Assembly: GCF_015709525.1 (NCBI RefSeq)
Contig: NZ_JADNRA010000032.1
Coordinates: 170,063 to 234,062, forward strand
Length of the DNA stretch: 64,000 nucleotides
Direction of reading: 5' to 3'
From: Methylocystis sp. L43
GTDB lineage: Bacteria; Pseudomonadota; Alphaproteobacteria; Rhizobiales; Beijerinckiaceae
A program made the position numbers and the translations under genes. How positions within the stretch are numbered: the first letter of the stretch is position 1; each line of letters starts with the position of its first letter. A model generated the notes under the pieces. The model was not told the origin of the DNA, searched no databases, and was given only the letters and a program-made list of their open reading frames with translations. Shown here one piece after another: positions 8,087-17,022 of the stretch.

Positions 8087-8700
8087 GCCTGCTCCGCAGC
8101 CGGCCCTATGCCGAGGTCCGACAGGCGCACAGCAAGTTCGGGCGCAAGCATCGGCGTCGCAAGCTCGCTTGACGGAAGCTCCGCGATCTCCGCGTAGCCG
8201 CTGGCGCCCAACCGGCGATGAATCCAGATTGTCGCGCGAATGGCGTCGACGACCCACACCTCGCGAACGCCATGAGCCGCATAAATGCCGATCTTACGGC
8301 CCTTGTCGTAATTGAGGCTCGAATCCGCGACTTCGATCGCCAGCAGCACAGAAGATCCGTCGAGCGCCTGAAGATCGAGATCGCGACGAAAGACACAGAA
8401 ATCTGGCTCGACAAACGTGCGTGCGTCGAGCCGAAGCGTGGTTTCCGGCGCGATGGTCAGATGGGCTGGCGCAACACGTTGCAAGAATCGATTCAGCTCA
8501 ATCTTAATCCACTCATGCCGAGCCCCCTTGGGCGACATGGGCACGACCTCCCCGCCGATGAGTTCGAACCGTTCGTCTTCGTCGATGATGCCGACGCGGA
8601 CCATCTCCTCGACCTCGGCGACCGTCCAGCAGCGCCGAGGCATGCCCTCGGCGGCCTGGGTCGAGAGTGGGAGTGACGCGGGTCGCAGATGCGGGTTCAT
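8083..8700 (-). CDS. Uma2 family endonuclease (DUF820)
   Basis: A 205-residue protein with the DUF820/Uma2 layout: FELIGGEVVPMSPKG near residue 45, then the nuclease core FVEPDFCVF and LLAIEVADSSLNYDKGRK. These contain the D...ExxxxxxxxxK residues of the restriction-like fold, and YAAHGVREVWVVD follows. Such genes are common, often multi-copy and probably mobile; their biological target is not known. Here it stands alone between the transporter, which it overlaps tail to tail by four bases, and rpoD. Confidence 0.9.
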   Translation of the reverse strand: MNPHLRPASLPLSTQAAEGMPRRCWTVAEVEEMVRVGIIDEDERFELIGGEVVPMSPKGARHEWIKIELNRFLQRVAPAHLTIAPETTLRLDARTFVEPDFCVFRRDLDLQALDGSSVLLAIEVADSSLNYDKGRKIGIYAAHGVREVWVVDAIRATIWIHRRLGASGYAEIAELPSSELATPMLAPELAVRLSDLGIGPAAEQA

Positions 8701-8734
8701 ATGGGCGCCATAGCACGTCCAGCGCTGGGGGACG

Positions 8735-10753
8735 TCAGTTATCCAAAAAGCTTCGGAGCTTCCGGCTCCTTGACGGATGCTTCAGCTTCCGCAGCGCCTT
8801 TGCCTCGATCTGACGGATGCGCTCGCGCGTCACCGAGAACTGCTGGCCGACTTCTTCGAGCGTGTGGTCGGTGTTCATGCCGATGCCAAAGCGCATGCGC
8901 AGCACGCGTTCCTCGCGCGGCGTCAGCGAGGAGAGAACGCGCGTCGTCGTCTCGCGCAGATTCGACTGGATCGCCGCCTCGATCGGCAGCACGGCGTTCT
9001 TGTCCTCGATGAAATCCCCAAGATGCGAATCCTCCTCGTCGCCGATCGGCGTTTCGAGCGAGATCGGCTCCTTGGCGATTTTCAAAACCTTGCGCACTTT
9101 CTCGAGCGGCATGGCGAGCTTCTCGGAAAGCTCTTCGGGAGTCGGCTCGCGTCCGATCTCATGCAGCATCTGGCGCGAGGTGCGCACGATCTTGTTGATC
9201 GTCTCGATCATATGCACGGGAATGCGGATCGTGCGCGCCTGGTCGGCGATCGAGCGGGTGATCGCCTGACGAATCCACCATGTCGCATAGGTCGAGAATT
9301 TATAGCCGCGGCGATATTCGAATTTGTCGACGGCCTTCATCAGACCGATGTTGCCTTCCTGGATGAGGTCGAGGAATTGCAGGCCGCGATTGGTGTATTT
9401 CTTGGCGATCGAGATGACGAGACGCAGATTCGCCTCGACCATTTCCTTTTTCGCCTGCCGGGCTTCGCGCTCGCCCTTCTGCACCATATGCACGATCTTG
9501 CGGAACTCGGAGATCTCGAGTCCCGTCTCGGTCGCAAGCGCATGAATGTCGCCGCGCAGATCCTTGATGCGATCCTTGTCCGCGGCGACGAACTCCCTCC
9601 AGCCCTTGGAGCCGAGCTTGGCGACGCGCATGACCCACTTCGGGTCGAGCTCCGAGCCGTGGAACTTGTCAATGAAGTCTTCGCGCATCACGCCGTGGCT
9701 GTCGGCGAGCCGCAGGAGCTTCGTCTCATAGCCGATGAGTCGCTTGTTGATGTCGTAGAGCTGCTCGACCAGCGCTTCGATGCGGTTCTGGTTCAGCGAC
9801 AGCGATTTGACGTCGGCGACGACTTCCTTCTTGAGCGTCTTATATTTGCGTTCCTGCGCGGGCGTCAGGGTCTCGTTCTTGAGCTTGTTCTCGACGTTCT
9901 GGTCCTGGAGCCGGCGCAGCTTCTTATACGCGTCGGCGATGCGCGCGAAGGTTTCGAGGACCTTCGGCTTCAGTTCCAATTCCATCGCCGAGAGCGACAC
10001 GGAGTTTTCCATGTCGTCTTCTTCCTCGAAAGATTCTTCGGCGGGCGGGACGTCCTCCTGCAGCCCGGCGGGCGGGGTCCGCGGCGCGGTCGCCGGCGCC
10101 ACCAGGTCGGCGGCGGGCGCCGGCTCAGCGGTTTTCGTCGCCTTGCCCTCGGGCCCGGCGTAGGTCGCCTCAAGATCGATGATGTCGCGCAGCAGGACCT
10201 TGCCGGCTTCCAATTCCTCGCGCCAGATGATGATCGCCTGAAAGGTCAGCGGGCTCTCGCAGAGCCCGGCGATCATCGCCTCGCGTCCGGCCTCGATGCG
10301 CTTGGCGATCGCGATTTCGCCTTCTCGCGACAGAAGTTCGACCGAGCCCATCTCGCGCAGATACATGCGCACGGGGTCGTCGGTGCGATCGGCGGGCTCC
10401 GACGTGCGCGTCGCCACCGCGGTCGCACGCGGGGTCTCGACGAGTTCCCCGCCTTCCGGTTCTTCTTCCTCGGGGCTTTGTTCTTCGGCCTCGACGTCGT
10501 CCGGATCGTCGCCTTCAGAGACAGTGATGCCCATCTCTGAGAGCATCGCGTAGACGTCCTCGATCTGATCCGACGACACTTCCTCGGACGGCAGCACCGC
10601 GTTCAGCTCGGCATAGGTGACAAAGCCGCGTTTTTTCGCGAGCTTGATCATCCGCTTGACGGCGGCGTCGTTGAGATCGAGAAGCGGTCCGTCGGAAGCC
10701 TCCGTCGCCGCTACGGTTTCGTTCTCGACCTTATTTTCGTCTTTCTTCGCCAT
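8735..10753 (-). CDS. rpoD: RNA polymerase primary sigma factor RpoD (sigma-70)
   Basis: A 672-residue primary sigma factor from the ATG at 10753; an ATG at 10759 would add two residues. Region 1.1 is at the N-terminus, region 1.2 ([11 protein letters not shown]) follows at about 128, and then comes a long acidic non-conserved region. Region 2 carries [19 protein letters not shown] and [11 protein letters not shown], and region 4 ends with [22 protein letters not shown]. All DNA-binding blocks are intact. It directs housekeeping transcription. It lies downstream of dnaG in the same direction, the usual macromolecular-synthesis order, with a possible terminator or attenuator between them. Confidence 0.98.
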   Translation of the reverse strand: MAKKDENKVENETVAATEASDGPLLDLNDAAVKRMIKLAKKRGFVTYAELNAVLPSEEVSSDQIEDVYAMLSEMGITVSEGDDPDDVEAEEQSPEEEEPEGGELVETPRATAVATRTSEPADRTDDPVRMYLREMGSVELLSREGEIAIAKRIEAGREAMIAGLCESPLTFQAIIIWREELEAGKVLLRDIIDLEATYAGPEGKATKTAEPAPAADLVAPATAPRTPPAGLQEDVPPAEESFEEEDDMENSVSLSAMELELKPKVLETFARIADAYKKLRRLQDQNVENKLKNETLTPAQERKYKTLKKEVVADVKSLSLNQNRIEALVEQLYDINKRLIGYETKLLRLADSHGVMREDFIDKFHGSELDPKWVMRVAKLGSKGWREFVAADKDRIKDLRGDIHALATETGLEISEFRKIVHMVQKGEREARQAKKEMVEANLRLVISIAKKYTNRGLQFLDLIQEGNIGLMKAVDKFEYRRGYKFSTYATWWIRQAITRSIADQARTIRIPVHMIETINKIVRTSRQMLHEIGREPTPEELSEKLAMPLEKVRKVLKIAKEPISLETPIGDEEDSHLGDFIEDKNAVLPIEAAIQSNLRETTTRVLSSLTPREERVLRMRFGIGMNTDHTLEEVGQQFSVTRERIRQIEAKALRKLKHPSRSRKLRSFLDN

Positions 10754-10815
10754 CCACAAGCTCCAAACGCCTCGCCCCGGATCGGCTCCCCGAACCAGGC
10801 AAGGCGCAAGTTTTC

Positions 10816-10845
10816 CAAAAATAGCCAGAGAGGCCGGCCCTCTCT
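10816..10845 (-). terminator. possible terminator/attenuator between dnaG and rpoD
   Basis: On the minus strand a 7-bp stem AGAGAGG / CCTCTCT with a 5-base loop is followed after about five bases by TTTTT. It would uncouple rpoD from dnaG read-through. Promoters for rpoD would then lie within the remaining 60 bases. Confidence 0.45.
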
Positions 10846-10963
10846 ACGCCAAAGCGCGGCAAGCGGACGAAAAAAGCCCTGCCGACCGCGAAAATACCTT
10901 CGCACCGCCCCCTAGCGGCGCGTCTTCCATCCCCTCTTCGCCACGGCGCCAACCCATGCGAAT

Positions 10964-12868
10964 TCACAAATTGCGCGATGGCCGGCCGGAAAGCGACCCA
11001 TACCCTTCCACCGCTGCTTCTGCGCCCTCGAGCGCCGACAACTGGGTCTGAATATCCTTCAGCCGCGCATGATCCCGCTCGCTGGGGTTGTCGGCGAGCA
11101 GCGCTTGCACCGCGCGCAACTCTCTATTTAACGCCAATGATCTGCGATGCAAGGCGAAAGCCTGTCGCAGGCTCTCGCCGGCGTCCGCCGCCGCAGCCTC
11201 GGGGCGCACGCTCCAGAGCGTCGAATGGGCGGCCATCGCCTCCAGCCGGGCGACCGTCCGCGCGAGTCCAAGCGACGCTAAGAACGGGTGAAGCTCAAGT
11301 TTATCGCCCGCGCTGCTCTCCGCAAATCGCAGGAGCGCGTCGCGCAAGTCGCGCGCGTCGGCGGACTCAAGATCAAGCGTGGCCAGATCCTCCGCACGGG
11401 AGTCGATCAGATCCGGATGGTTGATCAGGATCAACAGGATAAGCGCCTCACGCGGCGCAATCGCCGACTTGACGCCGCGAAACAGCGGCGAATTCGCCAA
11501 GCCTGGACCAATGGTCAAAGGGCCCTCGTCGGAAGCGCGCCGGCGACCGCTCGCGCCACGCCGCGCGACGTCTGGTCGTCGAAACTGGGCGCGCCGGTCG
11601 CGACTAAAGAGGCGATCCAGCCGCTGCGCCAGCTCCTGGAGGTAATGACGTCGCAGGTCGTCATCGCCGATCTGACCGACAATCTCGCGCAGCCGCCGCT
11701 CGAGGGCGGCGCGGCGCTCGGGCGTGTCGAGCGTCGTCGCGTCGGTCTCGCGCATCCACAGGAGATCGACGAGCGGCAGCGGGTGGTTCAAAGCTTCCGC
11801 AAGCGCCTCGGCCCCGCTTGAGCGCAGCAGTTCGTCAGGGTCCTGGCCGTCCGGCAGAAGGACGAATCGCAGCGAGCGCCCGGGGCCAATCAGCGGCAGC
11901 GCCGTATCCACGGCCCGAAAGGCCGCTTTCAATCCCGCCTTGTCGCCGTCGAAGCAGAGGATCGGCTCCTCGGCCAGGCGCCAGAGCAGGGCGCATTGTT
12001 CGGGAGTCAACGCCGTGCCGAGCGGGGCGACGGCGTTGGGGAAGCCCGCAGCGGCCAGCGCGATGACGTCGACATAGCCCTCGACGGCGATCACCGCGCC
12101 GGTTTCATGCGCCGTCTTGCGGGCGTTGTGCAGATTGTAAAGCGTCGCGCCCTTGTGAAAGAGCGGCGTCTCGGGGGAGTTGAGATATTTGGCCTGAGCC
12201 TCCGCCTCCAGCGCGCGGCCGCCAAAGGCGATGACCCGTCCGGCGCGGTCGCAGATCGGAAACATCACCCGATTGCGGAACCGATCGTAAGGAACGGCGA
12301 TCTCCTCGCCGTGGACGAGCAGGCCCGCTTCGATCATGGTTTCGACGCTTGCGCCCTTGGCGGCGAGGTGATCGCGCAGCGCATGGCGCTCGGGCGGCGC
12401 AAAACCCAGACGGAATTTTTCGCGCGCGGCCAAGGAAATCTGCCTGCGGTCGAGATAGGCGCGCGCTTCGCGACCCGCGGCGCCGGCGAGCTGCTTTTCG
12501 AAAAAGACCGCCGCCGCCTCCAGCGCCTCGCCCAGCGTCGCGCGCCGTCGATCCTGTTCCTGCTGCTCTTTGGTCTCGACGGGCAGGGGCAGGCCGGCGA
12601 GGGCCGCCAGCCTCTCCACCGCCTCGGGGAAGGAGAGCCCCTCCGTCTCCATGAGAAAATCGAAGATGTTGCCGTTCTTCCCGGCGGAGAAGTCGAACCA
12701 GCGCATCTTCTGGTCGTTGACGTAAAAGGAGGGAGTCTTTTCGGCGTTGAAGGGCGACAAGCCCCGCCACTCCCTGCCTTCCTTCCGAAGCTTCACCTTC
12801 TGGCGCACGACCTCGGAGACGGGCAGGCGCGCCCGTATCTCATCGAGGAAGGAAGGGGAAAAGCGCAT
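10964..12868 (-). CDS. dnaG: DNA primase DnaG
   Basis: A 634-residue primase. The N-terminal domain has GLSPFNAEKTPSFYVND followed by WFDFSAGKNGNIFDFL, which aligns with the CPFHxEKTPSF...CFGCG zinc ribbon but lacks the Cys/His ligands. From memory this loss is common in related alphaproteobacterial DnaG, so it is not damage. The TOPRIM core is complete: the VIAVEGYVDVIAL glutamate, CFDGDKAGLKAA for the DxD, and FRNRVMFPI. The C-terminal part is the helicase-interaction region. It makes RNA primers at the fork. rpoD follows in the same direction. Confidence 0.97.
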   Translation of the reverse strand: MRFSPSFLDEIRARLPVSEVVRQKVKLRKEGREWRGLSPFNAEKTPSFYVNDQKMRWFDFSAGKNGNIFDFLMETEGLSFPEAVERLAALAGLPLPVETKEQQEQDRRRATLGEALEAAAVFFEKQLAGAAGREARAYLDRRQISLAAREKFRLGFAPPERHALRDHLAAKGASVETMIEAGLLVHGEEIAVPYDRFRNRVMFPICDRAGRVIAFGGRALEAEAQAKYLNSPETPLFHKGATLYNLHNARKTAHETGAVIAVEGYVDVIALAAAGFPNAVAPLGTALTPEQCALLWRLAEEPILCFDGDKAGLKAAFRAVDTALPLIGPGRSLRFVLLPDGQDPDELLRSSGAEALAEALNHPLPLVDLLWMRETDATTLDTPERRAALERRLREIVGQIGDDDLRRHYLQELAQRLDRLFSRDRRAQFRRPDVARRGASGRRRASDEGPLTIGPGLANSPLFRGVKSAIAPREALILLILINHPDLIDSRAEDLATLDLESADARDLRDALLRFAESSAGDKLELHPFLASLGLARTVARLEAMAAHSTLWSVRPEAAAADAGESLRQAFALHRRSLALNRELRAVQALLADNPSERDHARLKDIQTQLSALEGAEAAVEGYGSLSGRPSRNL

Positions 12869-12972
12869 CGGCTCTCCCTAGCACTCCTTTGCGGCAGGGC
12901 GCGAATTCACCAGGATCGTTTGGTCGCCCGCCCGACTCACGGCAAATAGGGAGCATAACGTTGAGACAGAAA

Positions 12973-13200
12973 ATGACTGAAGCGGAAATTGACGCCGCCG
13001 TCGCAGCCGATCCCGATTGGGCGGAGTTCGAGACCGTCGACTGGAGCAAGGCGGAGATCGTCACGCCACCGAGAAAGCAAGCGATTTCGATCCGCCTTGA
13101 TCAGGACCTGATCGATTATTTCAAGTCGCAAGGCCCGGGCTATCAGCGGCGCATCAACGCCGTCCTGCGCAGCTATGTGAAGCAGCGCAAGGCGGGTTGA
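12973..13200 (+). CDS. BrnA-type antitoxin (orphan)
   Basis: A 75-residue ribbon-helix-helix protein. It shows the BrnA layout: an acidic N-terminus (MTEAEIDAAVAADPDWAEF) and then a C-terminal DNA-binding part, QAISIRLDQDLIDYFKSQGPGYQRRINAVL. In known BrnTA systems the RNase toxin gene brnT lies directly upstream. Here the 5' neighbour is divergent dnaG and only about 100 bases separate them, too little for a toxin. So it is an orphan that may act in trans or just repress its own promoter. Confidence 0.8.
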   Translation: MTEAEIDAAVAADPDWAEFETVDWSKAEIVTPPRKQAISIRLDQDLIDYFKSQGPGYQRRINAVLRSYVKQRKAG

Positions 13201-13206
13201 GCGCGG

Positions 13207-15630
13207 CTATTCCGACACGACCCGCAGCGGCGCTGTGAAGTCTGGCAGCGAGTCAAAACTGATCGGACCGCCGAACGTCAGGCGCACCGCCGGCGGCTCG
13301 ACCGGCTTGAAGTGGCGGTCCATGACGCCGACGCCGCAAACCGCGCCGGGAGCGAGGCCGTTGACGCACTGCTGGTAGAGAGGATCGCTCGGCAGCAGCG
13401 ACCCATAGCCGTAAGTGATCTGGTCGGAGCGCGAATTGAAAATGTTAAAGGCGTCGAACTGGATGCGCCAGCCGTCCGCCCAGCGATAGCCGAGCCGCGC
13501 GTTGAGGGTGCCAGTGGCGGGCGAGGTGAAATAGCCATCCGGCGTTAGCGGGCGCGCGCCGAAATAACGATATTTCATGCCGGCGAACCAGCCGGTGGCC
13601 TCGCCGATTTCAAGCCCGCCCATTGCGACGATCGCGGGGGCGTTGAAGAGATAGTTGCCGGGGGCGTTGCCAAGGAAGGTTCCGTAAGGCAGCGTCTCCG
13701 CCGTCGTCAGTTCGGCATAGCTGAGCCACGCATTCTGATCGACGCCGCGGAAGCGCGTATTCACAATGGCCACATTGCCGTCGAAGCTGATCCAGGACAC
13801 CGGATGATAGTGATTGGCGATTTCGATGCCGTAGCGGCGACTCGGGCGGCCAAATTCCGTCGTGCCGGCGTCGCCGACATATTGGTTTTCGGAGTCGAGA
13901 TTGAGCCAGAACAGGCTCACGCTTGAGTCGAGTCCCTCGATGAATTTGGTGCGCCAGCCGATTTCCGCGCCGCGCGACTTCACGAGCAGCGGAATGCGCC
14001 CGACGACGGAGAAGCTATCGAGGTCGAGCCCCTCGATGCCGCCAATTTCCGCGCTCGCGAAGCTCTGCACCGTGCCGCGTGCGTCGGTGGAATGGAACCC
14101 TTCGCCGAAATTCAGGAACATCTCGGTCGCATACCAGGGACCGAGAATGATCGAGGCCTTAGGACTGAAGATAGACGCGTCCTTCTGGCCATTGTTGAAG
14201 GGACCGGTCCACAGAAAGACCGGCAGCCCGGCGCTATTGAAGACTTTCGGGGCGTCCGCCAGGGTCTGAATCGAGTTGGTGGCGGCTGAATAAAGGTCGA
14301 CGCGCGCGCCCGCCACCGTTCGCAGCCACGGCGTCCAACTCACCGTCGTATCGGTCCAGATGCCGATGCTGCCTTCTCCGACATAATCGTTTCGGATCGA
14401 ATCGTAGATGTTGCGGCGGAAGCTTTCCTGCAGGCCCAGACGAATGTCGTCATAGCGACCCTGAAGCCCGAAGCGGGTCTGGACGGGAAGACCGAAAGAG
14501 TTCCAGGCGATCCCATGCTGAGCGTTGACGCCGACGATCGTGCGGCGGTCGAACTGGCGGAACTGATCTCCGACGTCAGGATGCGCGAGGTAGTACGTGA
14601 AGTTGTTGTAGAGCTCCAAAGTCGAGCGGATCGCGTAGGCTTCGACGCGCGAATAGTGATTGCCTTCTGTCTGGCTCCATCGTCCAGAGAGCGAAAAACG
14701 AGTCGTGTTGCCGCCATCGGTCGGGTCGAGCGTGCCCCATAGCGACAGCAGGCCGGAGTTGACGGCGCGCATGGGAATCTGATCGGTTGAATACCAGCGG
14801 TTGGCGTAGGCCATCGCGGTCAACGACATGCCGTCGCTCTGCGTGCCGCGCGTCCAGCGCAAGACGCCGTTGATCTTCTTTACTTCGTCGCCGCGCTCCC
14901 AGGGACCGTTGTAGACATTCATTTCAACGGCGCCATAAGCGTCGCCGCCATAGATGTCCTTGTAAGGCTGGATGGCGAATCCGCGGCCATAGCCGAAGCT
15001 GCCGCCTGTTCCGGAGAAATAGCCTTTGTCGATTTTATCGATGTATTGGATGTAGATCGAGCCGGCCGAAGAGAAGTCTCCGTCTTCTGCCGCGTAGGGC
15101 CCCTTGTGCACCAGAATCGACGATAACAGCTCGGGCATGAGAAAATTCGTGTCGGCGTAGCCCTGCCCGTGGCCGTGCGTGCGCATGTTCAGCGGCATGC
15201 CGTCGAGATAGAGCGCAAGATCGGTTCCGTGATCGAGGTTGAAGCCGCGCAGGAAATATTGGTTGGCTTTGCCCTCGCCTGAGTGCTGCGAGACGATCAA
15301 GCCTGGCACGATTTCAAGCGACTCGCTGGGACGCGAATAGGGATAGGCCGTCACTTCCTCGCCGGTGTAGAACTTGTCGCTGGACGACGTGAGCGGCGGC
15401 GGCTCTTGCCCGACCGACACCGTGGGATCCTGAATGGCTGGCGTGGGACGAACTGGGCCGCGGCTCGCCTGCCCACTTGGTCGCGATGGCCTCGCAGCGG
15501 TGCTGGCCGCCGGGCGATGACCGCCGACATTGATCGTTGGCAGCGCGGTGAACTGCGCCTGCGCCTCCGCGCCCAGGAGCGATATCGCGACGGCGACGGC
15601 GGATACGGAAGCGGCGTTTCTGCGGTTCAT
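13207..15630 (-). CDS. TonB-dependent outer membrane receptor (nickel uptake suggested by NikR)
   Basis: An 807-residue precursor with a signal peptide ending around AEAQA (residues 1-25). A plug domain follows at about 85-200 (VTAYPYSRPSESLEIVPGL, QYFLRGFNLDHGTDLALYLDG and SSILVHKGPYAAEDGDF), then a 22-strand-type barrel with many alternating aromatic strands. The plug has MRTHGHGQGYADTN, rich in His. The protein does not end in a classic C-terminal Phe strand but in a short tail (RVVSE). It lies 123 bases downstream of nikR in the same direction, so NikR probably represses it and its cargo is probably nickel or a nickel chelate. That is inference. Confidence 0.85.
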   Translation of the reverse strand: MNRRNAASVSAVAVAISLLGAEAQAQFTALPTINVGGHRPAASTAARPSRPSGQASRGPVRPTPAIQDPTVSVGQEPPPLTSSSDKFYTGEEVTAYPYSRPSESLEIVPGLIVSQHSGEGKANQYFLRGFNLDHGTDLALYLDGMPLNMRTHGHGQGYADTNFLMPELLSSILVHKGPYAAEDGDFSSAGSIYIQYIDKIDKGYFSGTGGSFGYGRGFAIQPYKDIYGGDAYGAVEMNVYNGPWERGDEVKKINGVLRWTRGTQSDGMSLTAMAYANRWYSTDQIPMRAVNSGLLSLWGTLDPTDGGNTTRFSLSGRWSQTEGNHYSRVEAYAIRSTLELYNNFTYYLAHPDVGDQFRQFDRRTIVGVNAQHGIAWNSFGLPVQTRFGLQGRYDDIRLGLQESFRRNIYDSIRNDYVGEGSIGIWTDTTVSWTPWLRTVAGARVDLYSAATNSIQTLADAPKVFNSAGLPVFLWTGPFNNGQKDASIFSPKASIILGPWYATEMFLNFGEGFHSTDARGTVQSFASAEIGGIEGLDLDSFSVVGRIPLLVKSRGAEIGWRTKFIEGLDSSVSLFWLNLDSENQYVGDAGTTEFGRPSRRYGIEIANHYHPVSWISFDGNVAIVNTRFRGVDQNAWLSYAELTTAETLPYGTFLGNAPGNYLFNAPAIVAMGGLEIGEATGWFAGMKYRYFGARPLTPDGYFTSPATGTLNARLGYRWADGWRIQFDAFNIFNSRSDQITYGYGSLLPSDPLYQQCVNGLAPGAVCGVGVMDRHFKPVEPPAVRLTFGGPISFDSLPDFTAPLRVVSE

Positions 15631-15753
15631 TCGACGTCACCAACATGCGCGTTATTGTGATTTTTTTTGAAAATTGTCTTACGCGATGCGTTGGGTCAAT
15701 TGGCTCAATGCAATTTGCCGAAAGCGTTGCCGATTTGCCACAGACGACGCGCT

Positions 15754-16221
15754 CTAGCTGGAATGGTGCGGGTGGCGGCCGGTCGTGTGACGATCGACGT
15801 GGGGCGTTTCGCCCTGCTCGAGATCCGCCGGCAAGACGACGAGCTGCCCGTATCGAACGCCGCGCTCGCCTATCACATGGCCGGCGAAGTGCTCGACATC
15901 GGACTTCTGGCCCTTGAGCAGCGACACTTCGAGACAGGTCGCTTCATCGATGTGCACGTGCAGCGTCGCGATCGACATGTCGGCATGAGAGTGATGGTCA
16001 TGCATCAGTTTTTTCGACAGCTGTCGCGTCTCGTGATCATAGACGTAAACGAGCGCGGCCATGCAGGGGCGGGCGCTGTCATCGGCTTCGGGCGTTTTCA
16101 GCAGCCCTGCGCGGACGAGATCGCGAACGGCCTCGGAGCGATTTCGATGACCGCCTGCCTCCATATACTGATCGAGCGCGCTCATCAGCTCTTCGTCGAT
16201 CGTTATCGTTACGCGTTGCAT
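15754..16221 (-). CDS. nikR: nickel-responsive transcriptional regulator NikR
   Basis: A 155-residue NikR from ATG 16221 (MQRVTITIDEELM). The N-terminal ribbon-helix-helix domain (to about residue 50) is followed by the metal-binding ACT-like domain. The nickel ligands are visible in HDHHSHADMSIATLHVHIDEATC, spanning the conserved His, His-x-His and Cys positions. The tail is longer than usual and His-rich (HTTGRHPHHSS), perhaps adding metal affinity. NikR normally represses nickel uptake when nickel is ample; the TonB-receptor gene just downstream is the natural target. The TOMM operon starts 234 bases away in the opposite direction. Confidence 0.95.
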   Translation of the reverse strand: MQRVTITIDEELMSALDQYMEAGGHRNRSEAVRDLVRAGLLKTPEADDSARPCMAALVYVYDHETRQLSKKLMHDHHSHADMSIATLHVHIDEATCLEVSLLKGQKSDVEHFAGHVIGERGVRYGQLVVLPADLEQGETPHVDRHTTGRHPHHSS

Positions 16222-16387
16222 ATGACGGCTCCGGCTGTTCGCGCCTCGCCAAGCGTTCAACCCAGCAAACGTCGGGCAAGCGCGACCACTAGTTCATTAC
16301 GCCAAGGCGCATAGGCCGCCAATAGCGTCGCGGTTTATCCCATCGGTGATCATCAAGACATTCGACTCGCCTTTTATCGGATGAGTA

Positions 16388-16415
16388 TTGACCAGCGCGC
16401 GATGGGCGCTATTGT
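16388..16415 (+). promoter_or_regulatory. possible sigma-70 promoter of the TOMM precursor gene
   Basis: TTGACC at 16388-16393 and TATTGT at 16410-16415 are spaced 16 bases apart, 40 bases upstream of the precursor start. The -10 is imperfect. It lies in the nikR/TOMM divergent intergenic space. Confidence 0.35.
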
Positions 16416-16455
16416 CTGCATCCGTGCGGTTTTTGAGATTTTTTGGGAGGAGTCT

Positions 16456-16806
16456 ATGGCGCGCTCATCGGACAATCCACAGAACAAACGTCGAGGCAAG
16501 AAAGCCCTCGGGGTGATGGGTGTATCTTTGTCGCTTGCGGGCGCCGCCTGCGTCGACAGTTCTCCTGCTGATGCTTCGACGGCTCCCACGACCAGCCGGA
16601 CGCGCACGATCGACCTCCGCGAACAGGAAGTGTTCGACGTGGGGCTGAATTCGTTCCGCCTGTTCGATCGCGAAGAAGTCCCGGCTGTCAAGACCGAGCA
16701 GGTCGCGTGGTGGGTCGGATGCCGCGGCTGCGGCTGCAGGGGCTGTGGCTGCCGCGGATGTCGGGGCTGTGGCTGTCGCGGCTGCGGCTGCCGTGGTTGC
16801 GGGTGA
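16456..16806 (+). CDS. TOMM (thiazole-forming) precursor peptide with Cys-Arg-Gly repeat core
   Basis: A 116-residue peptide with GGGAGGAG just before the ATG at 16456. Residues 1-17 are basic (KRRGKK). Residues 18-31 are hydrophobic (LGVMGVSLSLAGAA), resembling a signal segment. Residues 50-75 hold a polar recognition-like region, REQEVFDVGLNSFRLFDREE. From residue 88 the core is only Gly, Arg and Cys, in CRGCG units: Cys at 89, 92, 94, 97, 99, 102, 105, 107, 110, 112 and 115. There is no Ser or Thr in the core, so cyclisation could yield only thiazoles/thiazolines. The following cyclodehydratase and dehydrogenase genes support the role. I recall alphaproteobacterial relatives with a similar leader and Gly/Cys core, but could not check this. 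Confidence 0.88.
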   Translation: MARSSDNPQNKRRGKKALGVMGVSLSLAGAACVDSSPADASTAPTTSRTRTIDLREQEVFDVGLNSFRLFDREEVPAVKTEQVAWWVGCRGCGCRGCGCRGCRGCGCRGCGCRGCG

Positions 16807-16856
16807 CGCACTACTGCACATTTGACGGCTGAGTCGGTTCCGATAGGCCATCGGCG

Positions 16857-16882
16857 CTTCGGCCCGAGGACGTGGGCCGAGG
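16857..16882 (+). promoter_or_regulatory. RNA hairpin A between precursor and cyclodehydratase genes
   Basis: A 9-bp stem (one G-U pair), CTTCGGCCC with GGGCCGAGG, and an 8-base loop. No T-run follows, so it is more likely to affect mRNA stability or read-through than to be a classic terminator. Confidence 0.5.
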
Positions 16883-16903
16883 CGAGGCGTGCAGTCAGGT
16901 CGT

Positions 16904-16928
16904 GCGGAACATTTACATAGTGTTCCGC
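16904..16928 (+). promoter_or_regulatory. RNA hairpin B between precursor and cyclodehydratase genes
   Basis: A perfect 8-bp stem GCGGAACA / TGTTCCGC with a 9-base A/T-rich loop (TTTACATAG), downstream of hairpin A. The dyad could also be a protein-binding operator, since its half-sites are about one helical turn apart. Confidence 0.5.
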
Positions 16929-16976
16929 GCAGGTCTGTGGGTCTACGTCGTCTCTCGGATTCCTGAATCGAACAAA

Positions 16977-17002
16977 TCTCGTCGCTCCTGGGCGCGACGA
17001 GA
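16977..17002 (+). promoter_or_regulatory. RNA hairpin C just upstream of the cyclodehydratase start
   Basis: A perfect 9-bp stem TCTCGTCGC / GCGACGAGA with an 8-base loop. It ends 20 bases before the ATG at 17023 and right beside the G-rich ribosome binding site (GGGGGCG), so it may limit translation of the enzyme gene. Confidence 0.5.
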
Positions 17003-17022
17003 CGGGGGCGCGCGACAGCCAA

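Noticed and set aside
8777..10540. 587-residue open frame antisense to rpoD
   Set aside because: It is the mirror of a high-GC conserved gene (RpoD is unambiguous), with no family motifs of its own.
15648..15685. CGCGT...ACGCG dyad before the TonB receptor as a NikR operator
   Set aside because: Only five bases match on each side and it does not resemble a GTATGA-N16-TCATAC type site.
16456..16560. Lipoprotein signal in the TOMM precursor (Cys32)
   Set aside because: The residues before Cys32 are GAA, without Leu/Val/Ile at -3, so it is not a proper lipobox.
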